Source: Thiohalocapsa marina (lineage in GTDB: Bacteria > Pseudomonadota > Gammaproteobacteria > Chromatiales > Chromatiaceae). Taken from it: 64,000 nucleotides of DNA. The first letter of the stretch is position 1. Each line of letters begins with the position of its first letter. The stretch is from contig NZ_VWXX01000012.1 in NCBI RefSeq assembly GCF_008632335.1, forward strand, positions 18,501 through 82,500. The letters run 5' to 3'. Below, one piece after another: positions 20,992 through 30,148 of this stretch. The notes under the pieces were generated by a model. It searched no databases. It worked only from the letters and a program-made list of their open reading frames with translations, and was not told where the DNA came from. The position numbers and the translations under genes are program-made.

Positions 20992-21948
20992 ATGGCCCTG
21001 TCCGACCTGGTAAACACCTTCGGCACCGATCTGCTGCGCCGTCATGGCGCGCGGGTGCACAAGCTCGCCATCCACGCCGGCTTCACCTGTCCGAACCGCG
21101 ACGGCAGCAAGGGCCGCGGCGGTTGCAGCTTTTGCAACAACGTGTCCTTCAGTCCGAATGCACGCCGGGAGCCCTCCGTGGCGGAGCAGATCGCCGCCGG
21201 TCGGCGGGTGGTGCGCAAGCGTACCGGGGCACGGCGGTATCTGGCCTACTTTCAGGCCTATACCAACACCTACGACGACGTCGAACGCCTGGGTGCCCTG
21301 TACCGCGAGGCGCTGGCGGAGCCGGATGTCATCGGTCTGTCCGTGGGCACCCGGCCGGACTGCGTGCCGGATGCCGTGCTTGATCTGCTTTCGACGCTGC
21401 GGGCCGAGGGCAACGAGATCTGGCTCGAACTGGGCCTGCAGTCGGCGTCCGACAGGACGCTGGATCGGGTCAACCGCGGCCACGGCTTCGCCGACTACCG
21501 CCGGGCGGTGCGTGCGGCCCGGCTGCACGGGCTGCCGGTGTGCACACACCTGATCGTCGGCCTGCCCGGCGAAGGGCGCGAGGCGGCCATCCATAGCCTG
21601 GAGCGGGTGCTTGAACTCGGTACCGACGGCTTGAAACTGCACCCGTTGCATGTGGTGCGGCACACGCTGCTGGCGCGCGACTGGCGGCTCGGCCACTACC
21701 GGCCCCTGTCCATGGACGACTACATCGGCATCGCTGCAGACCTGATCGAACGCACGCCGCCGGAGGTGCTCTACCACCGGGTCACCGGCACCGCCAGCCG
21801 CGACATCCTGCTGGCCCCGGACTGGTGCAGCAAGAAATGGGCCGTGCTCAACGGCATCGAGAACACGCTGAGGCGTCGCGGCACCCGCCAAGGGGCCCTG
21901 TCCGGGTCGCAGCGGGGTCACGGCCTTCCCGCCAGCACGGCGGCCTGA
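20992..21948 (+). CDS. yhcC: Radical SAM protein, YhcC family (TIGR01212-type)
   Basis: A 318-residue radical SAM protein. The cluster cysteines are Cys33, Cys45 and Cys48 in FTCPNRDGSKGRGG-CSFC, the long-spaced CX11CX2C form of the YhcC family. YFQAYTNTY, GLSVGTRPDC, WLELGLQSASD and HLIVGLPGE are other family blocks. The substrate is not established. ATG 20992 gives the family start MALSDLVNTFGTDL. It precedes ubiU by 96 bp and may be co-expressed with ubiU-ubiV. Confidence 0.93.
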   Translation: MALSDLVNTFGTDLLRRHGARVHKLAIHAGFTCPNRDGSKGRGGCSFCNNVSFSPNARREPSVAEQIAAGRRVVRKRTGARRYLAYFQAYTNTYDDVERLGALYREALAEPDVIGLSVGTRPDCVPDAVLDLLSTLRAEGNEIWLELGLQSASDRTLDRVNRGHGFADYRRAVRAARLHGLPVCTHLIVGLPGEGREAAIHSLERVLELGTDGLKLHPLHVVRHTLLARDWRLGHYRPLSMDDYIGIAADLIERTPPEVLYHRVTGTASRDILLAPDWCSKKWAVLNGIENTLRRRGTRQGALSGSQRGHGLPASTAA

Positions 21949-22044
21949 GCGCCGTCCGGCCGATTCATCCACTCCTGGCGTCCGCTCTCCAGGCCTGGAG
22001 ACGAAGCCGGGGGCAAACCCAGAAACAAACCCCGAGGAATCCCG

Positions 22045-23040
22045 ATGGAACTGGTCTGTCCCGCCGGCAATCTGCCATCGCTGAAGGCGGCCGTCGACAA
22101 TGGCGCCAATGCCGTTTACACCGGCTTTCGCGACGATACCAACGCCCGCCACTTCGCCGGCCTGAACTTCACCCAGGACAAGCTGGCGGAGGGCGTCCGC
22201 TATGCCCGGCGCAAGGGGGTGCGGGTGTTCATCGCGCTGAACACCTACCCGCGTCCGGACGGCTTCAGCCGCTGGCAGCAGGCGGTTGATCGCGCCGCCG
22301 ATCTGGGTGTCGATGCGCTGATCGCCGCCGACATCGGTGTGCTGGATTATGCCGCGCGTACGCATCCGCAGCTGAATCTGCACCTGTCGGTGCAGGGCTC
22401 GGCCACCAATTACGAGGCGCTGCGCTTTTACCAGGAACACTTCGGCGTGAAACGCGCGGTGCTGCCCCGTGTGCTGTCCATGAGCCAGATTCGCCACGTC
22501 ATCGACAACAGCCCGGTGGAGGTAGAGGTGTTCGCCTTCGGCAGCCTGTGCGTGATGGTGGAGGGGCGCTGCATCCTGTCGTCCTACGCCACCGGCCGCT
22601 CGCCGAATACCTACGGCGCCTGTTCGCCGGCGAGCCACGTGGAGTGGGTCGAAACCCCCACGGGCCTGGATACCCGGCTGGGGGGCGTGTTGATCCAGCG
22701 TCACCCCAAGGGTGAGAACGTGGGCTACCCGACGCTGTGCAAGGGCACCTTCCAGGCCGGCGGCAACACCTATCACGCCATCGAGGAGCCCACCAGCCTG
22801 AACGCCATGGAGCTGTTGCCCGAGCTGGCCGCCGCCGGCGTCAAGGCGCTGAAGATCGAGGGCCGCCAGCGCAGCCCGGTCTATGTGGCGCAGGTCACCC
22901 GTGTCTGGCGCCAGGCGCTGGACGCCTTCGAGCGCGCGCCGGAGCAGTTCGCGCCGCGGCCGGAATGGACCGCGGAATTGGGCAAGGTGTCGGAGGGGGC
23001 GCAGACCACCCTCGGTGCCTACCATCGGCCCTGGCAGTGA
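22045..23040 (+). CDS. ubiU: O2-independent ubiquinone hydroxylation protein UbiU
   Basis: A U32-peptidase-family protein that with UbiV hydroxylates the ubiquinone ring without oxygen. The 331-residue protein has the four [4Fe-4S] ligands at exactly the E. coli positions: Cys169, Cys176, Cys193 and Cys232 (GSLCVMVEGRC, GACSP, TLCKG). MELVCPAGNLPSLKAAVDNGA is the usual N-terminus. GAGGA lies 8 nt before the ATG. ubiV starts 14 bp after the stop. The accessory lipid carrier UbiT (SCP2 domain) is not found nearby. Confidence 0.96.
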   Translation: MELVCPAGNLPSLKAAVDNGANAVYTGFRDDTNARHFAGLNFTQDKLAEGVRYARRKGVRVFIALNTYPRPDGFSRWQQAVDRAADLGVDALIAADIGVLDYAARTHPQLNLHLSVQGSATNYEALRFYQEHFGVKRAVLPRVLSMSQIRHVIDNSPVEVEVFAFGSLCVMVEGRCILSSYATGRSPNTYGACSPASHVEWVETPTGLDTRLGGVLIQRHPKGENVGYPTLCKGTFQAGGNTYHAIEEPTSLNAMELLPELAAAGVKALKIEGRQRSPVYVAQVTRVWRQALDAFERAPEQFAPRPEWTAELGKVSEGAQTTLGAYHRPWQ

Positions 23041-23054
23041 GCGGGAGACAGACA

Positions 23055-23993
23055 ATGAGCACAGCCGACAACCGCCACACCCCGCGCCTGTCCCTGGGGC
23101 CGATCAGCTATTACTGGCCCAAGGACACCGTCGAGGACTTCTATGCCATGGTGGCCGATGCCCCGGTGGACATCGTCTACCTGGGCGAGACCGTCTGCTC
23201 CAAGCGCAACCAGGTGCGCTTCGACGACTGGCTGGCCATCGCCGAGCGCCTCGCGGACGCCGGCAAGGAGGTGGTGCTGTCCACCCTGTCGCTGCTGGAG
23301 GCGGAGTCCGAGCTGCTGCGCCTGCGCGCCATTTGCGGCCAGGACCGATTCCTGGTCGAGGCCAACGACATCGGCGCCGTGCATCTGCTGCAGGGCCGCC
23401 CCTTCGTCGTCGGTCACAGTGTCAATGTCTACAACGAGCACACCCTGGACCTGCTGGCGCGCCAGGGCTGCAGCCGCTGGGTGCTGCCGGTGGAACTCAC
23501 CCACGACACCCTGGCGCAGATGCAGCGGGCGCGCCCGGACGGCGTCGAGACCGAGGTCATGGCCTACGGCCGTCTGCCGCTGGCCTATTCCGCCCGCTGC
23601 TTCACTGCTCGCGCCCGCAACCTGCCCAAGGACGACTGCCGCTATGCCTGCATCGACCATCCGGACGGCATGGTGGTCACCACCCAGGACGACAATCGTT
23701 TCCTGGCGCTGAACGGCATTCAGACCCAGTCCGCCCGCACCATGAACCTGCTGCCGGCGCTGGTGCAGATGCGTGAACTAGGCGTGGACATCCTTCGCCT
23801 CAGCCCGCAGTCGCAACACATGGACAAGGTGATCGCGCTGTTCCATGCCGCCCTGAGCGGCGCTCAGGACCCATCCGATGCCAGTGCACAACTGGAGCGG
23901 TTGATGCCCACCGGTGCCTGTGACGGCTACTGGTACGGCGGGGCCGGCATGGACCTGCACGCCCCCGCAGCCGCCTCGGTGACCGCCGCTTGA
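23055..23993 (+). CDS. ubiV: O2-independent ubiquinone hydroxylation protein UbiV
   Basis: The 312-residue partner of UbiU in anaerobic ubiquinone synthesis. The four Fe-S cysteines are Cys48, Cys182, Cys195 and Cys199, with the same 13- and 4-residue spacings as E. coli UbiV; the N-terminus is about nine residues longer. Family text includes LSLGPISYYWPKD, VYLGETVCSKR and EVMAYGRLPLAYSARCF. GGGAGA-type sequence lies before ATG 23055. The pair shows that the organism makes ubiquinone under anoxic conditions. Confidence 0.96.
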   Translation: MSTADNRHTPRLSLGPISYYWPKDTVEDFYAMVADAPVDIVYLGETVCSKRNQVRFDDWLAIAERLADAGKEVVLSTLSLLEAESELLRLRAICGQDRFLVEANDIGAVHLLQGRPFVVGHSVNVYNEHTLDLLARQGCSRWVLPVELTHDTLAQMQRARPDGVETEVMAYGRLPLAYSARCFTARARNLPKDDCRYACIDHPDGMVVTTQDDNRFLALNGIQTQSARTMNLLPALVQMRELGVDILRLSPQSQHMDKVIALFHAALSGAQDPSDASAQLERLMPTGACDGYWYGGAGMDLHAPAAASVTAA

Positions 23994-24039
23994 CGCGAAG
24001 CCGGCCTGACGCCTAGCGATTGCCGTGCGGGGCAAGGAT

Positions 24040-24080
24040 CCCCGCGCGAACAATGCTGAACAAATCAGCATTTCCCTGGG
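24040..24080 (+). repeat. Interspersed palindromic repeat, copy 1
   Basis: CCCCGCGCGAACAA, then a hairpin TGCTGA-ACAAA-TCAGCA (24054-24070), then TTTCCCTGGG. The flanks and outer hairpin arms recur at 30881-30944 around a longer hairpin. The copy also overlaps a GCGGGG/CCCCGC stem (24027-24045). It lies between ubiV and an uncharacterised gene and may serve as the ubiV terminator. Confidence 0.45.
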
Positions 24081-24260
24081 TGAAAACCATGGCTGGTCGG
24101 GTATTTGCCGCCATTGAATTTTTTCGATGCGTGCCGCGCCCTGTTTTTGTACCCTTAGGATCTGATTCCGGCAGTCGCGGCGCCCCGGTGGCGCGCAGGC
24201 CGTACCCGGCCAGGCCCCGCCTGAGCGGACAGTTGAGCGCAGTCATACGGACGGCAGCAC

Positions 24261-24632
24261 ATGCCCCCTACATCGCAGCACAGCATCCCTGATCTCACGG
24301 ACACCGAGCTCTGGGTCATCCGCACCACGCTCAAAGAGCGCTATGGCCGTGAGCTCGAGGTCCAGCTCGGCGACGCCGACGTGCGCATCAGCCCGGCCGA
24401 TCGCGAGCTGACCCCCTGCCCGGTGGTGGCCTGGCAGTCAGACGACGGCTGTACCTTCGTCATCTTCAAGACCGGCGAGCGCAATTACCGCTGCCAGTTC
24501 TTCTACAAGCCCTACAGGCAGATGGGCACCGGCAACCCGGAGTACGACGACCTGGCGGAATGCGCCGTCGGGCTGCTCCAGGCGCAGGCCGACTTCGCCG
24601 CTGAGCAGCGCGGCGACCTCCCCGGGCGCTAG
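24261..24632 (+). CDS. Conserved-looking hypothetical protein, 123 aa
   Basis: I do not recognise a family. The protein is soluble and mildly acidic, with no membrane segment or signal peptide. It begins MPPTSQHSIPDLTDTELWV and has two central cysteine-containing beta-rich stretches (LTPCPVVAWQSDDGCTFVIF, NYRCQFFYKPYRQM) and a helical tail (LAECAVGLLQAQADFAAEQ). Codon use resembles its neighbours. It lies 267 bp after ubiV and 73 bp before the PPi-phosphofructokinase gene on the same strand. It is not an SCP2/UbiT protein. No Shine-Dalgarno is obvious before the ATG (ACGGCAGCAC). Confidence 0.7.
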   Translation: MPPTSQHSIPDLTDTELWVIRTTLKERYGRELEVQLGDADVRISPADRELTPCPVVAWQSDDGCTFVIFKTGERNYRCQFFYKPYRQMGTGNPEYDDLAECAVGLLQAQADFAAEQRGDLPGR

Positions 24633-24705
24633 CGCACCTCTGCACAGGGCGGCCGGTGTCGGGTCCATCGTCGATCACGCAAACCAACAACCGAAGAGGA
24701 TACCC

Positions 24706-25959
24706 ATGAGCGCCCAGAATGCCTTCTACGCCCAGTCAGGCGGCGTCACCGCCGTGATCAATGCCTCGGCCTGCGGCGTCATCGAGACCGCGCGGCAGCA
24801 TTCGGACAGGATCGCCAACGTCTACGCCGGTCGCAACGGCATCATCGGCGCCCTCACCGAAGACCTGATCGACACCAATCAGGAGTCCGCCGAGAACATC
24901 GCGGCCCTGCGTCACACCCCGTCCGGCGCCTTCGGTTCCTGCCGCTACAAGCTCAAGAGCCTGGAGGCCAACCAGCGTGAGTACGAGCGCCTGATCGAGG
25001 TGTTCAAGGCCCACGACATCGGCTACTTCTTCTACAACGGCGGCGGCGACTCCGCCGACACCTGCTACAAGGTGTCGCAGCTCTCCGAGAAGATGGGCTA
25101 TCCGGTGCAGGCCATCCATGTGCCCAAGACCGTCGACAATGACCTGCCCATCACCGACAACTGCCCGGGCTTCGGCTCGGTGGCCAAGTACATCGCCACC
25201 TCCACGCTCGAGGCCTCGTTCGACGTGCGCTCCATGAGCGCCACCTCCACCAAGCTCTTCGTGCTCGAGGTCATGGGCCGCCATGCCGGCTGGATCGCTG
25301 CCGCCGGCGCGCTGGTGGAGGACCAGGGCATCCCCGTCATCACGCTGTTCCCGGAGGTGGAGTTCGACCAGGAGAAGTTCCTGGCGGCGGTGAGGGCCAA
25401 GGTGGAACGGCATGGCTACTGCACGGTGTGCGTGTCGGAGGGCTGTCACTGGCCCGACGGCCGCTTCCTGGCGGAGCAGGGCACCCGCGATGCCTTCGGC
25501 CACGCCCAGCTGGGTGGTGCCGCGCCGGTGGTAGCCAACATGGTCAAGGAGGCCTTCGGCTACAAGTTCCACTGGGCGGTTGCCGACTATCTGCAGCGGG
25601 CTGCTCGCCATCTGGCCTCGAAGTCCGATGTGGAGCAGGCCTACGCCCTCGGCAAGGCGGCGGTGGAGTTCGCCCTGGACGGGCAGAACGCCATCATGCC
25701 CACGGTGGTCCGCAAGTCGTCGGCGCCCTACGTCTGGGAGATCGGCAAGGCGCCGCTGGCGGAGGTGGCCAATGTGGAGAAGTTCATGCCCAAGGACTTC
25801 ATCTCCGAGGACGGCTACGGCATCACCGACAAGTGTCGCGAGTACCTCTATCCGCTGATCAGCGGCGAGGACTATCCGCCCTTCGAAAACGGCTTGCCGA
25901 AGTACGTGACGCTGAACAACGCCGGCGTTGCCCGCAAGCTCGGGCCATTCGAGCTCTGA
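24706..25959 (+). CDS. pfp: Pyrophosphate-dependent 6-phosphofructokinase
   Basis: This enzyme phosphorylates fructose 6-phosphate with PPi instead of ATP, reversibly, so it serves glycolysis, gluconeogenesis and the Calvin cycle. The 417-residue protein has NGGGDSADT (111-119), where Asp115 takes the place of the Gly that ATP-using enzymes need, and PKTVDND (140-146) with the PPi-selective Lys141 and catalytic Asp. VMGRHAGW is the substrate-binding block. AGAGGA precedes the ATG. A strong T-tailed terminator follows, then a small gene and the H+-pyrophosphatase. PPi-PFK and H+-PPase genes are also linked in Methylococcus. Confidence 0.95.
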   Translation: MSAQNAFYAQSGGVTAVINASACGVIETARQHSDRIANVYAGRNGIIGALTEDLIDTNQESAENIAALRHTPSGAFGSCRYKLKSLEANQREYERLIEVFKAHDIGYFFYNGGGDSADTCYKVSQLSEKMGYPVQAIHVPKTVDNDLPITDNCPGFGSVAKYIATSTLEASFDVRSMSATSTKLFVLEVMGRHAGWIAAAGALVEDQGIPVITLFPEVEFDQEKFLAAVRAKVERHGYCTVCVSEGCHWPDGRFLAEQGTRDAFGHAQLGGAAPVVANMVKEAFGYKFHWAVADYLQRAARHLASKSDVEQAYALGKAAVEFALDGQNAIMPTVVRKSSAPYVWEIGKAPLAEVANVEKFMPKDFISEDGYGITDKCREYLYPLISGEDYPPFENGLPKYVTLNNAGVARKLGPFEL

Positions 25960-25977
25960 GGCGCTGAACGACGAACA

Positions 25978-26007
25978 AGAGGGGCCACAGCGGCCCCTTT
26001 TGCTTTT
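25978..26007 (+). terminator. Intrinsic terminator after pfp
   Basis: AGGGGCC, a 5-nt loop ACAGC, then GGCCCCT followed by TTTGCTTTT: a GC stem with a T-rich tail 18 bp past the pfp stop. This is one of the two clearest rho-independent terminators in the window. Confidence 0.85.
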
Positions 26008-26030
26008 CGACACTCGAAATGGAGGCTGAG

Positions 26031-26234
26031 ATGACCCTGGATCGCGCACGCGAACTGATCACCACCCAGCTGCAGTTCGGCAGCGGCTACAATCGCAACG
26101 CCGTGCGTCTGCTGCTGGGCGAGGTCCAGCGCACGCACGGTCAGCAGGCCGTGGATGGCCTGATCGGGGAATTCGACCTTGAGCAGGCCTTCGGTCTGCG
26201 GCCCGGCACCGACTTCTCCGGCGTCGGCCGCTGA
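26031..26234 (+). CDS. Small hypothetical protein, 67 aa, in pyrophosphate cluster
   Basis: A small predicted helical protein starting [29 protein letters not shown] and ending with [20 protein letters not shown] at 26021-26025 sits 5 nt before ATG 26031, which decides this start over ATG 26019. No membrane segment, cysteines or known motif. It lies 71 bp upstream of the H+-pyrophosphatase gene, after the pfp terminator, so it is probably transcribed with the pump. Family not recognised; a role linked to PPi metabolism is only suggested by position. Confidence 0.75.
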   Translation: MTLDRARELITTQLQFGSGYNRNAVRLLLGEVQRTHGQQAVDGLIGEFDLEQAFGLRPGTDFSGVGR

Positions 26235-26304
26235 GCTCCGCGACCGGCGGGGTCGGTTCGCGGCATCGAACCGCCTGTCTAACCAGAAACAGGAGTCAGT
26301 TGTC

Positions 26305-28314
26305 ATGTCATTCGGAACCATCTTCGCCATCCTCTGCGCCTTCGCGGCGCTGGGCTATGGCATCTGGTCGGTGCAGTGGATCCTCAAGCTGCCCGCCGGC
26401 TCGCCACGCATGCAGGAGATTGCCGCTGCGGTGCAGGAGGGGGCCAAGGCCTACCTGAATCGGCAGTACACCACCATCGGCATCGTCGGCGCGGTGCTGG
26501 CCGTGGTGCTGTGGGTCTTTCTCGATACTGCCACTGCTGTGGGTTTCGTGATCGGTGCGGTGCTGTCCGGCGCCGCCGGCTACATCGGCATGAACATCTC
26601 GGTACGGGCCAACGTGCGCACCGCCCAGGCCGCGGAGACCGGGCTCGACAGTGCGCTGCAGGTGGCCTTTCGCGGCGGCGCCATCACCGGCCTGCTGGTG
26701 GTCGGTCTCGGGCTGCTGGGCGTGGCGGGCTACTACGGCATCCTCATGGCCATGGGTCTGGCGCAGGACGTGGTGCTGCACGCGCTGGTGGGCCTGGGCT
26801 TCGGTGGCTCGCTGATCTCCATCTTCGCGCGACTGGGCGGCGGCATCTTCACCAAGGGTGCCGACGTAGGCGCGGACCTGGTGGGCAAGGTGGAGGCTGG
26901 CATCCCCGAGGACGACCCGCGCAATCCGGCGGTGATCGCGGACAACGTCGGTGACAACGTGGGTGATTGCGCCGGCATGGCCGCGGACCTGTTCGAGACC
27001 TATGCCGTCACCGTGGTCGCCACCATGCTGCTGGGTTCGCTGATGCTGGGTACCTCCAGTGCCGTGGTCTACCCGCTGGTGCTCGGCGGCGTGTCCATCA
27101 TCGCGTCCGTTGCAGGCACCTTCTTCGTCAAGGCGCAGGAAGGCGACACCAAGATCATGAACGCCCTGTACAAGGGGCTGATCGTCGCCGGCGGCATCGC
27201 CGCCGTGGCCTTCCTGCCGATCACGCTGATCATGAACCCGGGCGGCGGCATCGGCGCGAGCTTCCTGCTGTACCTGGCGGCGCTGGTGGGCCTGGGCCTG
27301 ACCGGCCTGATGGTGGTCATCACCGAATACTACACGGGTACGGAATTCAGCCCGGTCAAGCTCATCGCCAAGGCCTCCCAGACCGGCCATGCCACCAACA
27401 TCATCGCCGGTCTCGGCGTGTCCATGAAGGCCACAGCCGCGCCGGTGCTGGCGGTCTGTGTCGCCATCCTGCTGTCCTACTGGTTCGGCGGCCTCTACGG
27501 CATCGCCATTGCCGCCACCTCCATGCTCAGCATGACTGGCATCATCGTTGCGCTGGATGCCTTCGGCCCCATCACCGACAATGCCGGCGGCATCGCCGAG
27601 ATGGCGGAACTGGACGAGAAGATCCGCAACATCACCGATCCGCTGGACGCCGTGGGCAACACTACCAAGGCCGTCACCAAGGGCTATGCCATCGGTTCCG
27701 CCGGCCTTGCGGCGCTGGTGCTGTTTGCCGACTACACCCATGCCCTGGGTGACGAGACGCTGAACTTCAGCCTGGACAACCACATGGTCATCATCGGGCT
27801 GTTCATTGGCGGCCTGGTGCCCTATCTGTTCGGGGCCATGGCCATGGAGGCGGTGGGCCGCGCCGCCAGCGGCATCGTCAACGAGGTGCGCCGGCAGTTC
27901 CGCGAGATGCCGGGCATCATGAAGGGCGAGCAGAAGCCTGACTACTCCAGCGCCGTGGACATGCTGACGCGGGATGCCATCAAGGAGATGATCGTGCCGT
28001 CCCTGCTGCCGGTGCTGGTGCCGGTGGTGGTCGGCCTGCTGCTCGGCAAGGAGGCCCTGGGCGGCCTGCTCATCGGCACCATCGTCACGGGTCTGTTCGT
28101 CGCCATCTCCATGACTACCGGCGGCGGCGCCTGGGATAATGCCAAGAAGTACATCGAGGACGGCAACTACGGCGGCAAGGGCTCCGACGCGCACAAGGCG
28201 GCGGTCACCGGCGACACCGTGGGCGACCCGTACAAGGACACCGCCGGTCCGGCGGTCAATCCGCTGATCAAGATCATCAACATCGTGGCCCTGTTGATCG
28301 TGCCCCTGCTGTGA
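26305..28314 (+). CDS. hppA: K+-independent H+-translocating membrane pyrophosphatase
   Basis: A 669-residue integral membrane pump that couples PPi hydrolysis to proton transport. The catalytic signature [11 protein letters not shown] is at residues 187-197, followed by [19 protein letters not shown], and a second acidic cluster, [16 protein letters not shown], lies near 418-433. [10 protein letters not shown] (451-460) has Lys455 and Thr458, the residues that mark the K+-independent, H+-pumping class; K+-dependent forms have Ala at the first position. AGGAGT precedes the ATG. PPi-PFK, a small unknown gene and soluble PPase surround it. It can conserve energy from PPi made by biosynthesis or make PPi from the proton gradient. 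Confidence 0.97.
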   Translation: MSFGTIFAILCAFAALGYGIWSVQWILKLPAGSPRMQEIAAAVQEGAKAYLNRQYTTIGIVGAVLAVVLWVFLDTATAVGFVIGAVLSGAAGYIGMNISVRANVRTAQAAETGLDSALQVAFRGGAITGLLVVGLGLLGVAGYYGILMAMGLAQDVVLHALVGLGFGGSLISIFARLGGGIFTKGADVGADLVGKVEAGIPEDDPRNPAVIADNVGDNVGDCAGMAADLFETYAVTVVATMLLGSLMLGTSSAVVYPLVLGGVSIIASVAGTFFVKAQEGDTKIMNALYKGLIVAGGIAAVAFLPITLIMNPGGGIGASFLLYLAALVGLGLTGLMVVITEYYTGTEFSPVKLIAKASQTGHATNIIAGLGVSMKATAAPVLAVCVAILLSYWFGGLYGIAIAATSMLSMTGIIVALDAFGPITDNAGGIAEMAELDEKIRNITDPLDAVGNTTKAVTKGYAIGSAGLAALVLFADYTHALGDETLNFSLDNHMVIIGLFIGGLVPYLFGAMAMEAVGRAASGIVNEVRRQFREMPGIMKGEQKPDYSSAVDMLTRDAIKEMIVPSLLPVLVPVVVGLLLGKEALGGLLIGTIVTGLFVAISMTTGGGAWDNAKKYIEDGNYGGKGSDAHKAAVTGDTVGDPYKDTAGPAVNPLIKIINIVALLIVPLL

Positions 28315-28405
28315 GGCAGACCTCCGGCGTCGGGCAATGCTCTGCATTGTCTGGCGCAGTGGGTAGGCTGCCCGTCGCTGGGGTAGAATGCCAGGCGTAT
28401 CAATC

Positions 28406-28427
28406 GGCCCGCCTGGCGGGCCTTTTT
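28406..28427 (+). terminator. Intrinsic terminator between hppA and ppa
   Basis: GGCCCGC, loop CTG, GCGGGCC, then TTTTT. A compact, T-tailed rho-independent terminator 91 bp after the hppA stop and 39 bp before the ppa start, implying that ppa is transcribed either by read-through or from a promoter in the spacer (a TAGAAT -10-like box lies at 28384-28389). Confidence 0.85.
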
Positions 28428-28466
28428 CTTGCTCTCACATCCTGACAACACAGAGAAACCGACACC

Positions 28467-29015
28467 ATGGACCTGAATCGTGTTCAACGGGGCGATAACG
28501 TCCCCAACGAGATCAACGTCATCATCGAGATCCCGTCCCACGCCGAACCGGTGAAATACGAGATGGACAAGGATACGGGGGCGATGTTCGTCGATCGTTT
28601 CATGACCACGGCCATGCACTATCCGTGCAATTACGGTTATGTGCCGCATACGCTGTCGCTGGACGGCGATCCGGTGGACGTCATGGTGGTCACGCCCTAT
28701 CCGCTGATTCCCGGTTCGGTGATCAAGTGTCGGCCCATCGGCGTGCTGAAGATGACCGACGAGTCCGGTGATGACGCCAAGATCCTGGCGCTGCCCGTGG
28801 ACAAGCTGTTCAAGGGCTATCGCAACATCGAGAGCTTCCGCGACATGCCGTCGCACCTGCTGGATCAGATCGCGCACTTCTTCGAGCATTACAAGGATCT
28901 GGACGAGGGCAAGTGGGTCCGCGTCGGCGGTTGGGCCGGCCGCGACGAGGCCTGCGAAGAGATCATGAGCAGCGTGCGGATGTTCGAAGAGGCACCGGAT
29001 AAGCCGAACTTCTGA
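28467..29015 (+). CDS. ppa: Inorganic pyrophosphatase, soluble (family I)
   Basis: The 182-residue cytoplasmic enzyme hydrolyses PPi to phosphate, pulling biosynthetic reactions forward. The metal-binding motif [11 protein letters not shown] places Asp66, Asp68 and Asp71, and [13 protein letters not shown] and [14 protein letters not shown] are the other family blocks. It competes with the H+-pyrophosphatase and PPi-PFK upstream for the same PPi pool, so its regulation decides whether PPi energy is conserved. A terminator separates it from hppA, consistent with separate control. Confidence 0.97.
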   Translation: MDLNRVQRGDNVPNEINVIIEIPSHAEPVKYEMDKDTGAMFVDRFMTTAMHYPCNYGYVPHTLSLDGDPVDVMVVTPYPLIPGSVIKCRPIGVLKMTDESGDDAKILALPVDKLFKGYRNIESFRDMPSHLLDQIAHFFEHYKDLDEGKWVRVGGWAGRDEACEEIMSSVRMFEEAPDKPNF

Positions 29016-29030
29016 CTCCGACGGCGGCCG

Positions 29031-29048
29031 GCCCGCCCGCGGGCGGGC
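29031..29048. terminator. GC palindrome after ppa
   Basis: An 18-bp perfect palindrome, GCCCGCCCG joined to CGGGCGGGC, lies 16 bp past the ppa stop and in the space before the convergent GIDE-domain gene. No T-run; it could work as a bidirectional terminator. Confidence 0.4.
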
Positions 29049-29137
29049 GTCGGCCAGGCGCCGGCTGCCAGTCGTCAACTGCTGGCCGCCAGCTACTCTG
29101 CAAGCAAGCCCCGGCCAAGTCCGAACCGGCACAGGTC

Positions 29138-30064
29138 TCAGCCGGCCAGCCGTACCAGCACTGCATGGGCCAGGCCGATGCCGATCAGGCCGCCCAGCAA
29201 GGTCCCGCCGAAGGCTGTCAGCCGCAGCCGCCGGGTCATCGCACCCTCGTCCTCGGTGGAGACCACGAACGGGTGCCGCGCGTCGTCGGTCGGCCCTACC
29301 CGGGCCAGCACCGGCTCCATGGCCAGGCGTGCCTCGGCCTGCTGCGCCAGGTGCGCGGCCTGCGCCCGTGCCTGCTCCCATTCCGCGGCATCGATGTCAC
29401 CGTCGCCATTGCGATCGAACACGCGCAGGCGCTCCGGGTTGCGCTTCCATTGCGCCAGCAGGTGCCGGGTCAGGCGTTGGCGCTCGCGCACATCCCGGCG
29501 CGGGGTCTGCAGGTTGCCCAGGACATAGACGGGTTCCTGGTCCAGGATGCGGTCTTCGGTGAGCCGATAGCGCCGCGGGTGGTGCCGCCATGCCAGAATT
29601 TGCCAGGGCCGGTCCTGCGCGGCTCCGCCGGCTTGGGCGCTGTACCAGGTCTTGTGTATCCGACAGCGCAGATCCGCCTGCGCCGGGTCCACCAGGCAGC
29701 GGCCGCTGCCGTCATCCAGCAGGAACGGGCGCCCGGCATCCCCTCGCTCGATGGTCACCCAGCGTTCCTTGCCGCTGCTGCCCCGGCGCTCCTGGACCTG
29801 GTACCGATACCAGACACAGGGCGAGCCGCTCAGCTTGGCCAGGATCGGCCCCCGTAGGGCCAGGGCCTGGCCCTTGAGTTCCACATACCCCTGCGGCGCG
29901 GAGCGAATCCGTGCTGTCGGCGTATCCAGCACCAGTCGCAGCTTCCAGAAGGCCGCCAGCCCCTGGCGCACGGACAGGACCGTGAACATCGCCGCAAAGG
30001 CGGCGAAAAACCAGAATTCCGCCGGGTCGGCGTCGATGGCCGTCCGGCTCAGAAAATCCAGCAT
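29138..30064 (-). CDS. GIDE-domain membrane protein with EF-hand
   Basis: A 308-residue protein with an N-terminal membrane segment (EFWFFAAFAAMFTVLSVRQGL) and a C-terminal one (LTAFGGTLLGGLIGIGLAHAVLV). The middle resembles the GIDE domain of E3-ligase-like proteins: GYVELKGQALAL, LSGSPCVWYRYQVQER and VYVLGNLQ. A canonical calcium-binding EF-hand loop DRNGDGDIDAAE (D-x-N-x-D-G-x-I-x-x-x-E) lies between the domains. The bacterial function is unknown; no RING domain is present. It is 84 bp downstream of lemA on the same strand, and the two families often occur together. Confidence 0.82.
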   Translation of the reverse strand: MLDFLSRTAIDADPAEFWFFAAFAAMFTVLSVRQGLAAFWKLRLVLDTPTARIRSAPQGYVELKGQALALRGPILAKLSGSPCVWYRYQVQERRGSSGKERWVTIERGDAGRPFLLDDGSGRCLVDPAQADLRCRIHKTWYSAQAGGAAQDRPWQILAWRHHPRRYRLTEDRILDQEPVYVLGNLQTPRRDVRERQRLTRHLLAQWKRNPERLRVFDRNGDGDIDAAEWEQARAQAAHLAQQAEARLAMEPVLARVGPTDDARHPFVVSTEDEGAMTRRLRLTAFGGTLLGGLIGIGLAHAVLVRLAG

Positions 30065-30148
30065 GGGATCCGGTACCGGGTGCGGTTGGGGGCTGGGGAA
30101 CTGCCTGGATTTCAGCCTTGGGGGCCGGCTGGGGCAGGCACGCCGCGG

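Noticed and set aside
24261..24632. The gene after ubiV as the missing UbiT (SCP2 protein)
   Set aside because: The 123-aa sequence is too short and lacks the hydrophobic lipid-cavity pattern of SCP2 domains.
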